Positions 35,753-47,945 of a stretch of 64,000 nucleotides of DNA are shown piece after piece. Location: assembly GCA_026936325.1 (NCBI GenBank), contig JAPTHN010000114.1, positions 186,001 to 250,000 on the forward strand, read 5' to 3'. Source of the DNA: Platynereis dumerilii (lineage: Eukaryota; Annelida; Polychaeta; Phyllodocida; Nereididae). The position numbers were made by a program, and so were the translations under genes. Position 1 is the first letter of the stretch. Each line of letters begins with the position of its first letter. The notes beneath the pieces were generated by a model, which ran no database searches, was not told the DNA's origin, and worked only from the letters and a program-made list of their open reading frames with translations.

Positions 35753-36138
35753 CTGAAAATTAAGAAGATGTCAGATGTAATGAAGATGTTGTTCAATTGA
35801 GTTTACTTACACTGACGAGCATCCTGTACCAAATTGTATCAACGCTTAACACAGGATATTCTAATCTGGTTAACTCCAGTAACTTTTCTCGTAACATGGA
35901 TACTTTAAAACATTTTTTTTGGATATATTACAATATGAGCGTAGTTAATTAAAACTGGTTATCTACACTGTAGTTCATATTTGACATTGACACAATATCA
36001 GTGAAACAACTTTTTAAAAACCCATATTAGGCATTCATACAAAACAGTACAGTAAAAAAAAAGAATTTTGTAAACATGTTTGTCAATTAAGATCATCAAA
36101 TGTTTTTTTGTACTAATTTATTATCCATCTTGGAAGTA

Positions 36139-37082
36139 GGGGGAACGGAGGCACATTTGGACGCGGGGCACTGTGGGACAGTGGGGTTTTCTAGGATCCT
36201 GGCAAGGTATATGATATGGTAGTGCCATCATATCTTGCAATTTCACATCCTGATGTTTCCATGGTTTTATTGACAAATTACAGCCACTAGCAGAAGTATG
36301 GCGAGCAAAAGTTTGTTTTCCTACCACTAAAGTAAATATGGACGGGTTCAATTGGAACCATTCTGTGGACAAACCATGAACAATGAGGCTTTCTCAGTGC
36401 TTGTATAAATTTTATATATCGTAACGAACAGTTATGAATTGCTATCGTGATAAACACACTCACTGGTGTCCGAGAAATTAGCATTTTGGTGTAAAAGTCA
36501 TATCGGGGCTCATTGGGACAGTGAATTCGGGGCACATTGGGACGCACTTAATATGGCAGTATTTAATTGTCCAAGGCAACTGACTGACCTGGGACAGCAC
36601 ACAACAGGTATTCAGGCCACGGTGAATAGAGGTATAGTGGATTATCATGCTCTGTGAACAAATTTGTTGCAAAGCACTGTGTGTTACTTACATAGATGTC
36701 CGCACCAAGGACAGTTTATGCTAAATGTTTAAAACTGTTTAAAGTTATGAACTATTGGTACTACAAGGTGTTAATGCACTGTATATTGTCTTATGCGCTA
36801 CTTATATATGATATCTATTGCACATGGAGTATTAAAATGATTTTTTAATTGATGTCCCAATGTGCCCCGGCTGTGCCAGCTGGGGCACATTGGGACAGTC
36901 ATTTTTACGACTCTCTGGCAGCAAAAGGGTAGGTGCAGTCTAGTTTATTCTGCCTTGCATTTAAGCTCAATAGTATGGGTGATATTCATGCAAACTTCTG
37001 AGTTCTTCTGTGCTTTCAGAATTGAGCAAAATTAGTAGACATTAAAAGCATCCTAATGTGCCCCACTGCCCCCGTTCCCCCC
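36139..37082. mobile_element. TA-flanked nonautonomous element with GGGGCACATTGGGAC repeats
   Basis: Ends are GGGGGAACGGAGGCACAT and ...GCCCCCGTTCCCCCC, flanked by TA. GGGGCACATTGGGAC or variants recur at 36156, 36504, 36528, 36848 (inverted) and 36884. The design resembles pogo-related Tc1/mariner elements. It has no transposase and lies upstream of receptor copy A. Confidence 0.7.
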
Positions 37083-37429
37083 TACCATGCATTTCTGATA
37101 AACCGTATTTTTTTTTATATGTAAAACTCATAAACTAGATGACCAGATCTGGAAAACGAGGCATTACATTCCAGCTGCCAGCAAATCTTAAGTTAAAGCC
37201 TAAGCTATCCATTACAAAACAATTTCCTGCCAGACCGGTTTCATTTCATTTGTCACAAGCATTTGTTCAAAATCACTCTACATTGGTGTTTTGGCGTCAC
37301 TGATTAATGTCAAAGATAACAAGCTAAAGTCAGTCTAAATTCCAATTCAATTGGGCTGTGACTACTGACTACTGACCAGCGAAAAGAAAACTGCGATGAC
37401 TTTCTATGTCAGGTATTGCCTTACAGTCT

Positions 37430-37710
37430 GTGAATTTGGTATGCCAAAAAGGCATTTCAATAATTATGACTCAAGATAGTTGATGAAGTGCCATCTCCTC
37501 TACATTCAACATGGAAAACATAGGGGCTGTTAGGTTAGCCATGAAGAAGAGAAGGCTATTTGACTTGTCAAAACTGATTTAGAGTGAAAATCAGATGCAT
37601 AATCCTTTCGTTTGGCTGTCACCAACAAGTGGGATTAGTCTCCTTAAATCGAATTAACTTTGAAAGTATTCGGTATGATCATGACAAATCATCAGCAACC
37701 TGAAATGGCT
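37430..37710 (-). repeat. Inverted copy of the 41140-41420 repeat
   Basis: Its reverse complement aligns over about 280 bases with the interior of the foldback element at 41083-41452 (shared CAAACGAAAGGATTATGCAT, TCTGATTTTCACTCTAAA). The foldback ends are not evident here. Confidence 0.6.
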
Positions 37711-37719
37711 GCAAATCTC

Positions 37720-40370
37720 TCTGCATCACTCTCTTCACTACCTCATCTTTTCCTTATATCAGTAGATTTTTTAAAGTTTGAATAAGCGACACAAAACCCT
37801 CATTTATTCCATTATTACAATAAATGCAATAGAAAAACAAAACCAGATATAAGATTAATGGTGGGAAAAATAAGTTCCACAAACCATAGGCCTTATAAAT
37901 CACTCTCAATGAGGCTAGTTGTTATGTTTTATGGTTGTTTTCAAATCATGAAATCATGTGACAACTGGTTTATATAGCCCACCCAGAATCCATGACTTTC
38001 AATGCAATTACCTAGCTTACTACATTGTCAGAAATAAGTTTATATCCATCATGAAAAAGAATTAAAGGCAATTATCACTGGTGAGCATGGACTATCATGG
38101 GATATTCAGAATGCGGAAATGTCAAGCACAATTCCCAGTGTGTATCAGTTTTCATTACTTAATTTGTGTCATGTACCTGGGGGAAATGAAGTGACAGCAG
38201 ATGACAGTTCAGAAACGAACTAATTTCCTATAGGATTACTTATATCCCTGTGTGGTATTGCTAATGAGACAACTGAAAGTAAAGTGTATTCCTTATTTAT
38301 GTTTCCATGACAGTTCTCTACAATATCAATATATAAATATTAATGATATATAATATAATATAATATTGTTTTATGTCAAATTGTCATTATTCTCTAATGG
38401 GTAGGCCCTATACATGAGGGTTATTGAAATTTTTCTGCACCTAATTGTGAAGGAATGTCCAGTAAGGTCAACGACACTTTGCATCCATATATTTCCTCTC
38501 TTCTGATATTTAACTCACAGGCAAACTCCTTTGAGCTCAGACCTGTTCAACAGCAATGAAATACAACAAGGTTCTGCACTCCTGACATTTGTGATCCTAT
38601 TAGAAACCCAGGATTACCTCAGTGACTTGTCTCATTGGTCTATCTGATCTGGGCCACGAAATCAGAGCACCAAAGGTCATGAAAGCTTTCAGCCAATGAT
38701 GGAGTATTTTACAAATTGATCAACCTTGACGTGATCCTCAAATTGACAGTTATTATTTTGCGTTGTTAGTTTTTCTTGTTGTCAAAACCACTATGATTAA
38801 GTGTGGGATTCAAGGAATTACGCAACAGAGAAAACACAACTGAGCCAAACTGAAACATTGTGAAATCTCCCAAATAGTCTAATATCATTCTCCGCTTGCT
38901 CTGTCAACCATGCTCAAACCTCTTCTTTGTCTCAAACCTGCTTCAAACTGCCCAATCACAATTGCTGTTACAATGAATCCCAAGGTAGACTGAAGCAACT
39001 GGAGCATGCAGAGGTCACTGTGGGCTTCTGAATTTCTCATGAGCTTTTGATCTTACTTCAGGATTATAAACAGGAATTCTGGGATGTCGAAGGTGTAATA
39101 TGCGCAGGTTAACACTTCAAAACATTGTCAAATATTGTGATTAACTCATACCAGGCAGGGTAAATGTTTTCTCTAAATTGTGGTGATGTGAGAAGCTTTA
39201 GAAGCTGGCCTTCTTGTTTGGACAAATTCTCATGTGAGGCACTCATAGTATTTCATTACTGTGTGATAGGTCTAAACTCACAGGATTTTGTTTGTGCTTA
39301 ACTACTTGGCTTTTTTGACAGTTGCGGTTTTGCTACTGAGGCAGGACTTTGAAAATTTAAAGTTGACCTTTCTGAAAATTGACAAAATTGAGTATTTTGC
39401 CATTAGCTGAGATTGTTGATATCCCCAGGGGGCAGCCCCCCCATATTGTGAGCAACAAACCTGAAATGGCAAATCTGTGTTCCAGCTTTCACCCGTGAAC
39501 AATCAGTTGTTTATCATCCAGCCCCATTTGAAGCACACAAACAAGGTTGTCTGCAGGTGGTGGGGGGCGTTTGATGACATCCTGATTCAGGTCACCGTCA
39601 GCATTCTCACTACCCTTTTTGAATAATATTGATATAGCTGCCCAGTGTCTCTCAAAATGTGGTGCATTATCTACTAGCGTTATTACTACATAGTTGTGAA
39701 TATCTGTTGAGGTTAACCCTTACGAAGTCAGACATTTGCTCAAAACTTTTCAAACGACTCTCACAAACACTGAAATCCTATTATTAGTCCTGAAGATTAT
39801 CTGAATTTTGTGCGCGGAATTCAAATTCAAAATGCCCATGGCAGGAAGATATGTATGAGGCATTCCATTTAATGGGGTATTAAGGATGATAACTTGCACG
39901 ATAGCCCCTCTGCCATTCACAGTTCCAAAGTTGTCTACGGATGGCAGGTTTGACAGCTTGGGAGAATTCTGGAATCTTCTTGGCATATATAATAAGTTCG
40001 ATGTTGGTTGTAGTATGCTTGATTACAGCACTTGCCATATTTACTTGGAACTCACACTATTTTCTATGCTGCTGAACTGAGATGTCACATGTTAACTCCG
40101 TGTCACAGCTAGCATCCCTTTTCTCCGGCATTGCAATATATGTCAAATAGCTACATCCTCATGTCATTTCATACTTGGATTCCCCTCAACTGACCATCAT
40201 AGTTTCGACTCAATGTCAGAGTGAATATAATATTTGGAATAGCCCCAGCAAGTGCCACATCAAGGCCTCTCAGCCAAATGGCTGTCAGAAAAAATATGCA
40301 TCATAGAAGCCATGTGTTTACAAAAATTGCGAAAGCTTTTCCTTTGTAGCATAGTTGATGCATAGTTATT
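37720..40370. other. Intergenic stretch, nothing supported
   Basis: AT-rich sequence between receptor copy A and duplication copy B. Open frames are short, without splice-consistent neighbours or recognisable motifs. The signal-peptide exon of copy A could lie here on the minus strand but was not identified. Confidence 0.4.
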
Positions 40371-40376
40371 CTGTTA

Positions 40377-40769
40377 CAGTACAACCCAAAATAAAGTAAG
40401 AAAAGTTTCTGTCAGAAGTCCTCTGTTTACCTATTTTGCCCTTTTTTCTCCTCTCCACCCCAAATCTCCTTACAACTCCCTTTGACTCCTTACAACAACC
40501 TTAGCCCACATTAAAAACTCTATTTAGACAGCTACCAATGTAACTGCTATTACCAGAGGTGCCAAATATCAAGTAAATTAAACACAATGGGGGTGTTTGA
40601 GTTTAAATTGGTGTTGTTTAAATGTGATTTCAATGTAATTTTAAAAGGTAGTTTCAAGTAGGTAAAAGTAGGAAGTGATTCAGGGGTAGTCAAAAGGTGT
40701 GAAAGGGTAAAGTAGTGGCTGATTCTTCCTTCCTGCTGGGGTAATCGTACTTTATTTTGGGTTGTACTG
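40377..40769. mobile_element. TA-flanked MITE (Tc1/mariner type)
   Basis: CAGTACAACCCAAAATAAAG at the left is inverted at the right (CTTTATTTTGGGTTGTACTG), a 22-base perfect terminal repeat, with TA on both sides. It is 393 bases and noncoding. Confidence 0.85.
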
Positions 40770-41082
40770 TAGCTAATATTATCTAACATTGATAACTGGT
40801 GGATGACAGAATTTTATGTGCATGTTGCTGTATACGCATCTAACAGGAAGCCCACTTAACGACAAACTTGTTTGTAGACAAACAAGAAGCCATTAAACAC
40901 CAACAGCCTTCACACTCCAATGTTTATAATGCATTGTTGGTCTTCCTTCTGAAAAGAACAAAGACAATAAGCAAGACAAAAATATGTAAAAAGAAAACAA
41001 ACATGTCATTGCAATGAAGGGTATCACTTTCCAGGCCAAATATTCCTGTTGAGGTGATCCCAAAAAACTGGGACCAATAGAT

Positions 41083-41452
41083 GTTACAGCCAAACACTTT
41101 GATATAGAATTAGAGTGGACTGTGGCACTGTGAAAATGGCACTTTGTGTGTCATCATGCTGATGATTTGTCATGATCAAACCCAATACTTTCAATGTTAA
41201 TTTGATTGAAGGAGACTTATCTCACTTGTTGGTGACAGACAAACGAAAGGATTATGCATCTGATTTTCACTCTAAAATCCATTATGAGAAGTCAAATGGC
41301 TTTCTCTTGATCATGACTAATCAAACAGCCTGTATGTTTCCCATGTTGAAAGTAGAGAAGTTGACACTTCATCGGCTATCATGTGTCACGAAGTGCCATT
41401 TTCACAATGCCACAGTCTACTGTAATTCTATATCAAAGTGTTTGGCTGTAAC
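41083..41452. mobile_element. Foldback MITE, ~75-bp terminal inverted repeats
   Basis: GTTACAGCCAAACACTTTGA at the left is inverted at the right, with about 75 bases of near-identical stem. The single-frame plus-strand ORF across it (41172-41570) crosses the inverted repeat and looks accidental. A related inverted copy of the interior lies at 37430-37710. Confidence 0.7.
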
Positions 41453-42481
41453 GAGTGGCTTTGAATTTTCCTCAAAAGGAAATTATCTATTTCGTAGGTA
41501 CAGCAACAGCATTTTCCCATTTTTTGCAAGCAGCATCCTCAAATATTTATTACTAACAACACCATGTTAAGAAATCCCCCCCCCCCCAGAAATATATATG
41601 TCAAGACTGTCCGAAAAGATTTTATTAATTTCATGAAAACAAGGCAAGAAATCATTTATTTAACAAAAAATTCAAGCTTCCCTTTAACATCTAATTGTCA
41701 TTTCTTTATTTAGGCTTTATGTCGAACTACCATCTAGAGCTAGTTTATTCTCTGCGCAAGCTTCATTCTATGGATGCAGGAAGACCAACTAAGGAAATTT
41801 ATAATATGGTCTTGCGTTTCTTGCAAAGTCAATCATTCACGCTTTACTGAGCATCCGCAATATTCACACATTTCAGAATGGTAGGAATTGTTTTAAACTA
41901 ATCACTTTTTGCAGCACTTCATCAGACCAACACAATTTAGTTCTCAAATTCATTGAACTAGTTGGGAAATAGCCCTCACAAATGTAAAAGTAGCTTTGAA
42001 AACTAATTAGCGAGGCGCCGCACTAATTCACAATTTCTATCAACACTGATCAAGGGTTTTTGGTAAACAGATTTCAGTATTCCTTAAATATAAAAATTCT
42101 ACAAATGGAAGGGAAGATTACTCAACACATCGTTGACAAAAATGAATAAGGATGGATTTTCTGAGATAATCGTTTTGCCCGCACTTAAATCACAGATTCG
42201 AGAAGCAAAAAAAGTATTATGTCTGGCCCTATCCACAGACATGAGTGGTCTCTGTGATGAAAGACCGCCCCTTTTGTGTGATCATGACTCTGATCTCAGA
42301 GGTTTTACCAAACATTTCCTTTACCGTATTTACTTAGTACTTCCATGAAATGCTATGAGTCATCTCCGCACCAGCTACTGGTGTGAATGTAGTGGTCTCT
42401 TGAGACACATTGCTTACTGCTTAACACTGCATTACCACAGAGACAGAAAGCATTCTGTGGCTTGAGTTATGTACAAGGGAA

Positions 42482-42535
42482 ATGGCAAAATTTGCCGTGT
42501 TGTATTGTTTGCCTAGCTTGGTTGTTGAGCTTATG
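42482..42535 (+). CDS. Signal-peptide-like candidate first exon, copy 3 of 3
   Basis: The segment reads MAKFAVLYCLPSLVVELM and ends at GTGAGT, in the same relative position as copy 2. No downstream coding exon conserved between the duplication copies was found before the convergent receptor gene. Confidence 0.3.
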
Positions 42536-43096
42536 GTGAGTGTGTAGGTATGTTTGTCTCTGCTTTGTGTAGAAAGTAAACAGGGATTTTTCTGGAAGAT
42601 GTTGATATGAACTGACTAAAATGGCACAGGCGTATTGGAGGGGGCGGCGGGGGGGGGGGGCAATCTTGAGAAAAGGCCCAAATTCGGGCGAGGAGTCTAA
42701 AAGTTTGGGCAGATGATCAAATAAATATTACTGATTCCCAGCATTTTCATTGGACACAGTATAAAGTTAGGATCGTGATGTTCGGGCAAATGTCGCTCGC
42801 CCCCCAAAAATTCCGCGTGCCGTATGTCTATGTAAAATGTACATCACTGGCACTTCCAATCACTTATTCCTGAATTTGGAAACAACCCTGATTAGATTAC
42901 CCTCCCCCTCCACTGTAGGTAACACATGGATTTTAGTTCCCTCGCCCGAAGAAAATCATAACAAAGTGCCACAGACTTTTACAGGAATTAAAAAAGAACT
43001 TTTTTTGCACCTACAATGTATTTTATATATTTTTGAACTTAAATCTGACATGATCTGACATGATCCATTTCAACAATTGTAAAATTTGTTTGCGCC

Positions 43097-43140
43097 CCTC
43101 CCCCCCTTAAAGGGGGGGAGGGGCGGGGGGGGGGGGGTCA
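43097..43140 (+). other. C-run/G-run palindrome and G-quadruplex-prone tract
   Basis: Runs of C7 and G7 flank TTAAA, followed by further G runs of 4-14. It lies in a degenerate repeat region and is prone to sequencing and replication slippage. Confidence 0.6.
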
Positions 43141-43718
43141 AATTAAGCCGCAGGCTCCACTCCTCCCCCCCTTAAAGCGCAAAAAAGAAGTTTCCCCTTC
43201 TGGCAAAAAACACCCAACCCTCATTAATCATAATTCTAAATGGTCTCTTAATAAACCAAACAAGCTTTATTCTTTTGCTGTATTTTATCTGAAAAATCGT
43301 CGTTTCACATAATACAGTGAAGCAAAATAACAGTGACACTGAAGGATTAACACAATTTTAACACAGTACCATACATTTGTAACAAAATACCTTGTATGCC
43401 TTTTATATTAATATCACCAGTGCTGTGATACTGTAAACAATGATTATGAATATAATAAGAAATTTTAGGCCATTATGTTCTTATTCTTATAAACTACATG
43501 AAAATGATCAAAATTCCAGAAAACCAAGTGTTCTAATTGTTAGAGCACAGATAATATGAGTAGATATGTAGTTTTTAGAAGCCAAACAGATGATACTGGG
43601 GGGAGAGGGCTATGCACTTTACCTTCAGGACAAATATCCCTTTTCCATGCAAAGCAATGAATTTACTTGCCACATGCAGGGGTGAAACGCATCGTTTTAC
43701 TTGTAATTTTGGCGTATA

Positions 43719-44666
43719 GCGGGGCAGATTTGCCATGAATAGGGGAGTAATAGTGCATTTATACATAGAAGCATAGAACTTGGCACAAAGTTTAACAACA
43801 TCTTAAAGAAAATATTTAGATAGGGAGCCACTTCAGAATTGACCCATGGCAGCCATTTTCCAAAATGGCGGCAAATTTTCTCATTTTTCTTCTTCCTGTG
43901 AAGTGCCTATGGTTTGACTGTATGAAACCAGTTAAGTGCTTTTTATTCTTTCTATAGATCTAAAGAACATCATCAATTGATTACAGGATTGAACTGAGGA
44001 ATTTTAGGGTAGTCAGGGTACATTTTGTTAGAACTGTTGAAGAAAATGCAGCATTTTTGCGGTTACCCATAGTTTCATGGGATCTCAATTGATTTTTAAA
44101 CAGACTACATATTTGAATTCCTTGTAATCAATGGTTTTCGTGAATTCTTTGACAAAATTAAACTTAAACCGAAATCTTCAGAAAACATTTTATTTTCATT
44201 TTTTCCCATTTCATAACGAATTTACGGAACCCATTGATGCGGGTACTCATTTGAAAGCTCTTCTTGCAAGGAATTCATATATGTAACTGACTTTGAGATT
44301 TATAAAGAATTGACATTACCATGCGTTACCGCGAAATCGAGTATTTAAATCAATATTTCTACCAAAATGGATTCCAACAAGCCTGAAAATAGTCCAGGCT
44401 ACCAAAAAATGTTAGAGTAATGTACTGAATACCTAGAGAAGCAACAAAAAACCACTATTTGCAGGTGTTCTATTTGTAGGAACTACACAGAAAGCAGCAA
44501 AATGGAAGAATTGGCCGCCATTTTGGAAAATGGCTGCCAGGAGCCACCTATGCTAAATCTGAGGTGGCTCCCTATCCAAATATGTTTGTAAAGATGTTTT
44601 TTAAGTGTTTTCCAAGTTTCATGCTTCTATGCATAAATGCACTATTTTTTTACATACCTGCCCCGC
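43719..44666. mobile_element. TA-flanked MITE with ~150-bp terminal repeats and YY1-like sites
   Basis: GCGGGGCAG at left and CTGCCCCGC at right are flanked by TA. Imperfect inverted repeats extend about 150 bases. AAAATGGCGGC lies in one arm and its complement GCCGCCATTTT in the other, matching the YY1 consensus. Copy A lacks the insert. It is 948 bases and noncoding. Confidence 0.8.
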
Positions 44667-44699
44667 TAATAACGATACCCTCCTTTTTAAAAGGTGGAA

Positions 44700-46130
44700 A
44701 CAAACTTTTTCTTGGCCCTTTCTCCCGTCAAGAATCATCTGTTCAGCTCTGTACACAGTAAAATTTTAAATTTAGAGTCAGCATAAATGATTGAGGGAGA
44801 TGGTTGCACAATTTGTTCGAGCAGACATTGCTTGTTTTTTTAAGTTTTGATAATCTGTCTGTTGTTATAACTTAAACATCAAGCCATGTCCACACGAAAG
44901 ATCTGTGCGACCAATGCCGACCATCTGACTCATTTATTTAAGCTAACTGAAAATTGTACAGTATACATTTATCTGTTATTGTTGACAAATTTGTGGGATA
45001 TTTTTATTGCAATGAAATCTGTTCATTTTAAAATTGTTTCTTTGAACTTTATGATGAATTGTTTAATAGATAAAGTGTCATGAATTTCAATGAGCATCAG
45101 TAATTGACGGCAATACAGATAATGCAATCATAGAAGAGTTTTGCTAATATTTTAATTCACAATACAATGGAATGATCCAGCTTATGAGGTAATAATTTCT
45201 CAATTTTCAGCCAGCGATATACATGTAAAATGTAGGTTCAATTTGAAGTGTCCAACAGCAGCTTTGAAAATTTGGAAATGTACAAGATTGGTTAATTATC
45301 ATTTGCAAATAATGCTTAATGCATCTTGACATATGTGCATCATAAGTAACAACATGTGTACACCACAATTAGTGTTGCGGTCGATCTGGACTGTTTTGGA
45401 CCAGTACATTTCAGTACCACCACCCCTTTTGACTGGACAGCCAGTAGTAGCAAAGAGCTTGTACAAGATTTGTATGTACCTGATATGGACTAAAACTGTC
45501 AAAAGACCAAAAAAATTGTCTTGAATATCACTTCGCAGTTTTATTATTTTCCTATTTCTGGTGATTTTTGGCAAAATTTAGCAGACAAACTTGTGGAACC
45601 GGTAGTAACTAAATACGGACTCCCATCCAGACTGGCTAATTATTGACTGCTCTTGGGCAGTTTATGTATGGAAGGGGTGGTTTAGTGCAGTCAGCAACAC
45701 TAATCACATTTAGAGTTCAAAACACCTAGAGATGGTCTAAAATTGTACATGATTGTATCAGTAGATATTCCAAAATTGATCATTGATTATCAAAATGATA
45801 GGTCATCAGTCATATTCAATCCATTATCATGATTACAAGCTTATATATCTTTAAACTCCTCCTTATAACTGTTTTTGATAGCCTATGTATTTATCGAAAA
45901 AAGCTTTGCTGAAGTGATATGTCTTAAATCTAAAGTAGCGCACTATATATTTATTCAGCAAGACTGCCTCATGACCCGTGAAGGAGCAGTGTTATTTATA
46001 AGGGCCAACTGTATTTGCTTAGGATAGTTTATGATATATTATATATATTATATGCTCAGGTCATGATGTAATGATTAGCTTTTGCAATTGAAGTAGAAAA
46101 GTATCACAAGAGAAGAAGTGTAGCGAACAT
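44700..46130. other. 3' flank of receptor copy B, conserved with copy A but noncoding
   Basis: The stretch aligns with 27800-29045. Frames open in one copy are broken by indels in the other (28108-28521 versus 45299-45574), so it behaves as noncoding duplicated DNA. Confidence 0.55.
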
Positions 46131-46132
46131 TG

Positions 46133-46609
46133 TCACAAGAATGTGAATCCCTCCGGTCGCGGAAACAGCACAAAGAGTGAGAAAGTGATGCAGAGGAAGT
46201 AAAAAAGGAAGAAGAGCCTGTCCATGACTTTGGCCACAGCCTGCCACTCCTTGTTGATAAATCTTTTGGCATCATCCCTGGCTGTGATTTTGGTGAATAC
46301 GTTTGCAATTTGAGCAATGGTCGATTTCATCTGTTTGATATCTTGGCGTAAGGAGCATGAACTCGAACAATTTGAGCACCCGGTGTCTCCCCCTGAAGTG
46401 ACTCCATTGAAGTCGTATGAAACACTTTGGTTGATAGTTTGGTGATTGGTAGGTTGATTGGACTGGTGCCTGTGCAACAACTTCGTGGCCTCCTCTGAAG
46501 GGAAAATGTTCTGAGAAGCCGTTGCCTGATGATTCGGTCCCTTCGTCATTATTTTGAAGAGGGAAAAGGGATTTATACACAACACACGGCCAACGCAATC
46601 TATCAGCAC
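46133..46609 (-). CDS. Receptor copy B last exon: cytoplasmic loop and TM4
   Basis: The 159-codon exon (including the stop) begins VLIDCVGRVLC after TTTCAG. It holds a low-complexity loop (HQSNQPTNHQTINQS, CSNCSSSCSL), then the MA helix and TM4 (INKEWQAVAKVMDRLFFLFY), ending RPEGFTFL and stop. Confidence 0.93.
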   Translation of the reverse strand: MLIDCVGRVLCINPFSLFKIMTKGPNHQATASQNIFPSEEATKLLHRHQSNQPTNHQTINQSVSYDFNGVTSGGDTGCSNCSSSCSLRQDIKQMKSTIAQIANVFTKITARDDAKRFINKEWQAVAKVMDRLFFLFYFLCITFSLFVLFPRPEGFTFL

Positions 46610-47117
46610 CTGAAATTAAAACATGGATATTCTTGCTTGATAGACATTGGCTCTGAGGGGATATATATATATGCATAAGAATTTGCTGATGTATTGCATT
46701 CTACTTTGGCTGTTTTTCTGCATGCAGTCTCAAGAATGTGTTCAGAGAGTGGCATAGAGTGAACTTTTGGCATATTTCACGAGATATTGTTTTTCAATGA
46801 CACCTATAATATTATTGATTTTGATCATCTTCTTGGAATGCTAGCTTTCTAGTGTTTACCAATTTGTTTCATAGATTTTAAAATTGAATTGTGTCAACAA
46901 AAAAGAGGCCCCATTCAAGTGTAAGGAAGCAGGAGGAGTTAGCCTGAGTTAGTTACTATGTAGCAGTACTTAGTGGGTATACCAAGGAGTGTTACACTTC
47001 AAGAAGTTTCAGGAGTTACGCACTTAAAATGGGGCCACAGAAGATTTGTCATCCTGACACTTAAATTAGCCATCTATCAGAAATCATGAGTCCGCAAGGT
47101 GAAATTTATCAACCTAC

Positions 47118-47238
47118 CAATCTGATGCACTTGGGAACCCTGTGACTGAAATCTCCTCCACGGAGAATGTTGATGACCATTGTTGAAAAGAATATGGACA
47201 TCATGATGATCACCATGTTGAAGATATAGTAGACACCC
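47118..47238 (-). CDS. Receptor copy B exon: TM3
   Basis: After TTATTGTAG the frame reads GVYYIFNMVIIMMSIFFSTM then VINILRGGDFSHRVPKCIRL. The H-R-x-P-x-x-x-R motif after TM3 is characteristic of nicotinic subunits. The donor is TTG|GTAGGT. This exon has no counterpart left in copy A. Confidence 0.93.
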
Positions 47239-47693
47239 CTACAATAAATGAGGGTGTACCATTATGAACTAACATGAGACAATGAAGTATATTTCTCATC
47301 AGCTGAGCATTTAATTACAAATTTCATTAAGACGGTATTCTCAGATTCAAAAATAAATATTCTAGGACGTACTAGCATGCTCAAGGGTAATAATTATGTC
47401 AAGTCTTTCCTTGAAATAAATAATTCCCTGTCAAGGAAAACAACATAGAATACTGACGGTCACCGCCCAAGCGAATTTCTGGTAGCTTAGCTATTGTCTA
47501 TACAAACTATCTGTGTGTAACGGTCATGGTTAATCCTGATCAATTTGATGGGCAATTTAATTAAGGAACTGTTAGAAATAAAGCGTTAACAGTATTCTCA
47601 AACATGTATAAAAAAACACCCTATAAAGTTGGTTTTGTCTGTTTTACACAAATAATTAGCAACTTGTTTGAATTAAGTTTGAAGTATACAAAC

Positions 47694-47780
47694 CTAAGGT
47701 AGGAACAGAAGAAGCTGTAGGGGGAGCTGCTTCCACAAGGATAAGAAGAAGGACAAGGAAACTTGCGAAGATGCTCATTG
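47694..47780 (-). CDS. Receptor copy B exon: TM2 pore helix
   Basis: It encodes AMSIFASFLVLLLILVEAAP, identical in protein to copy A. The donor TTAG|GTTTGT gives a phase that does not match the TM3 exon start as written. Confidence 0.93.
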
Positions 47781-47945
47781 CTGAAAAGAGAAAAAAGAAA
47801 TTGATTGACGAGTTACGCCGACGTCTCAGAGGAAGTTACGCATAAACAAGGGACAGTAAAACATGGGGAATAATACAAAAACTGTCAAAGGGAATGGCAA
47901 ATATATTGTGTTTCACACAAAAAAAAAAAATAAACACCTGACTTA

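Larger units (their letters stand above)
25365..36000. repeat. Tandem segmental duplication, copy A
   Basis: The stretch aligns with 42285-55100 in the same orientation. Anchors include the exon-like segment at 25638, CACCAGTGCTGTGATACTG at about 27425 versus 43417, TCAGCAAGACTGCCTCATGA at about 28886 versus 45956, and all receptor exons from the Cys-loop to TM2. Copy A alone has a hAT insertion, an intronic tandem repeat, a LINE fragment and a roughly 1.4-kb deletion. Boundaries are approximate. Confidence 0.85.

Noticed and set aside
41172-41570. 132-residue plus-strand ORF
   Set aside because: It crosses the arms and interior of a foldback MITE and has no recognisable domain.
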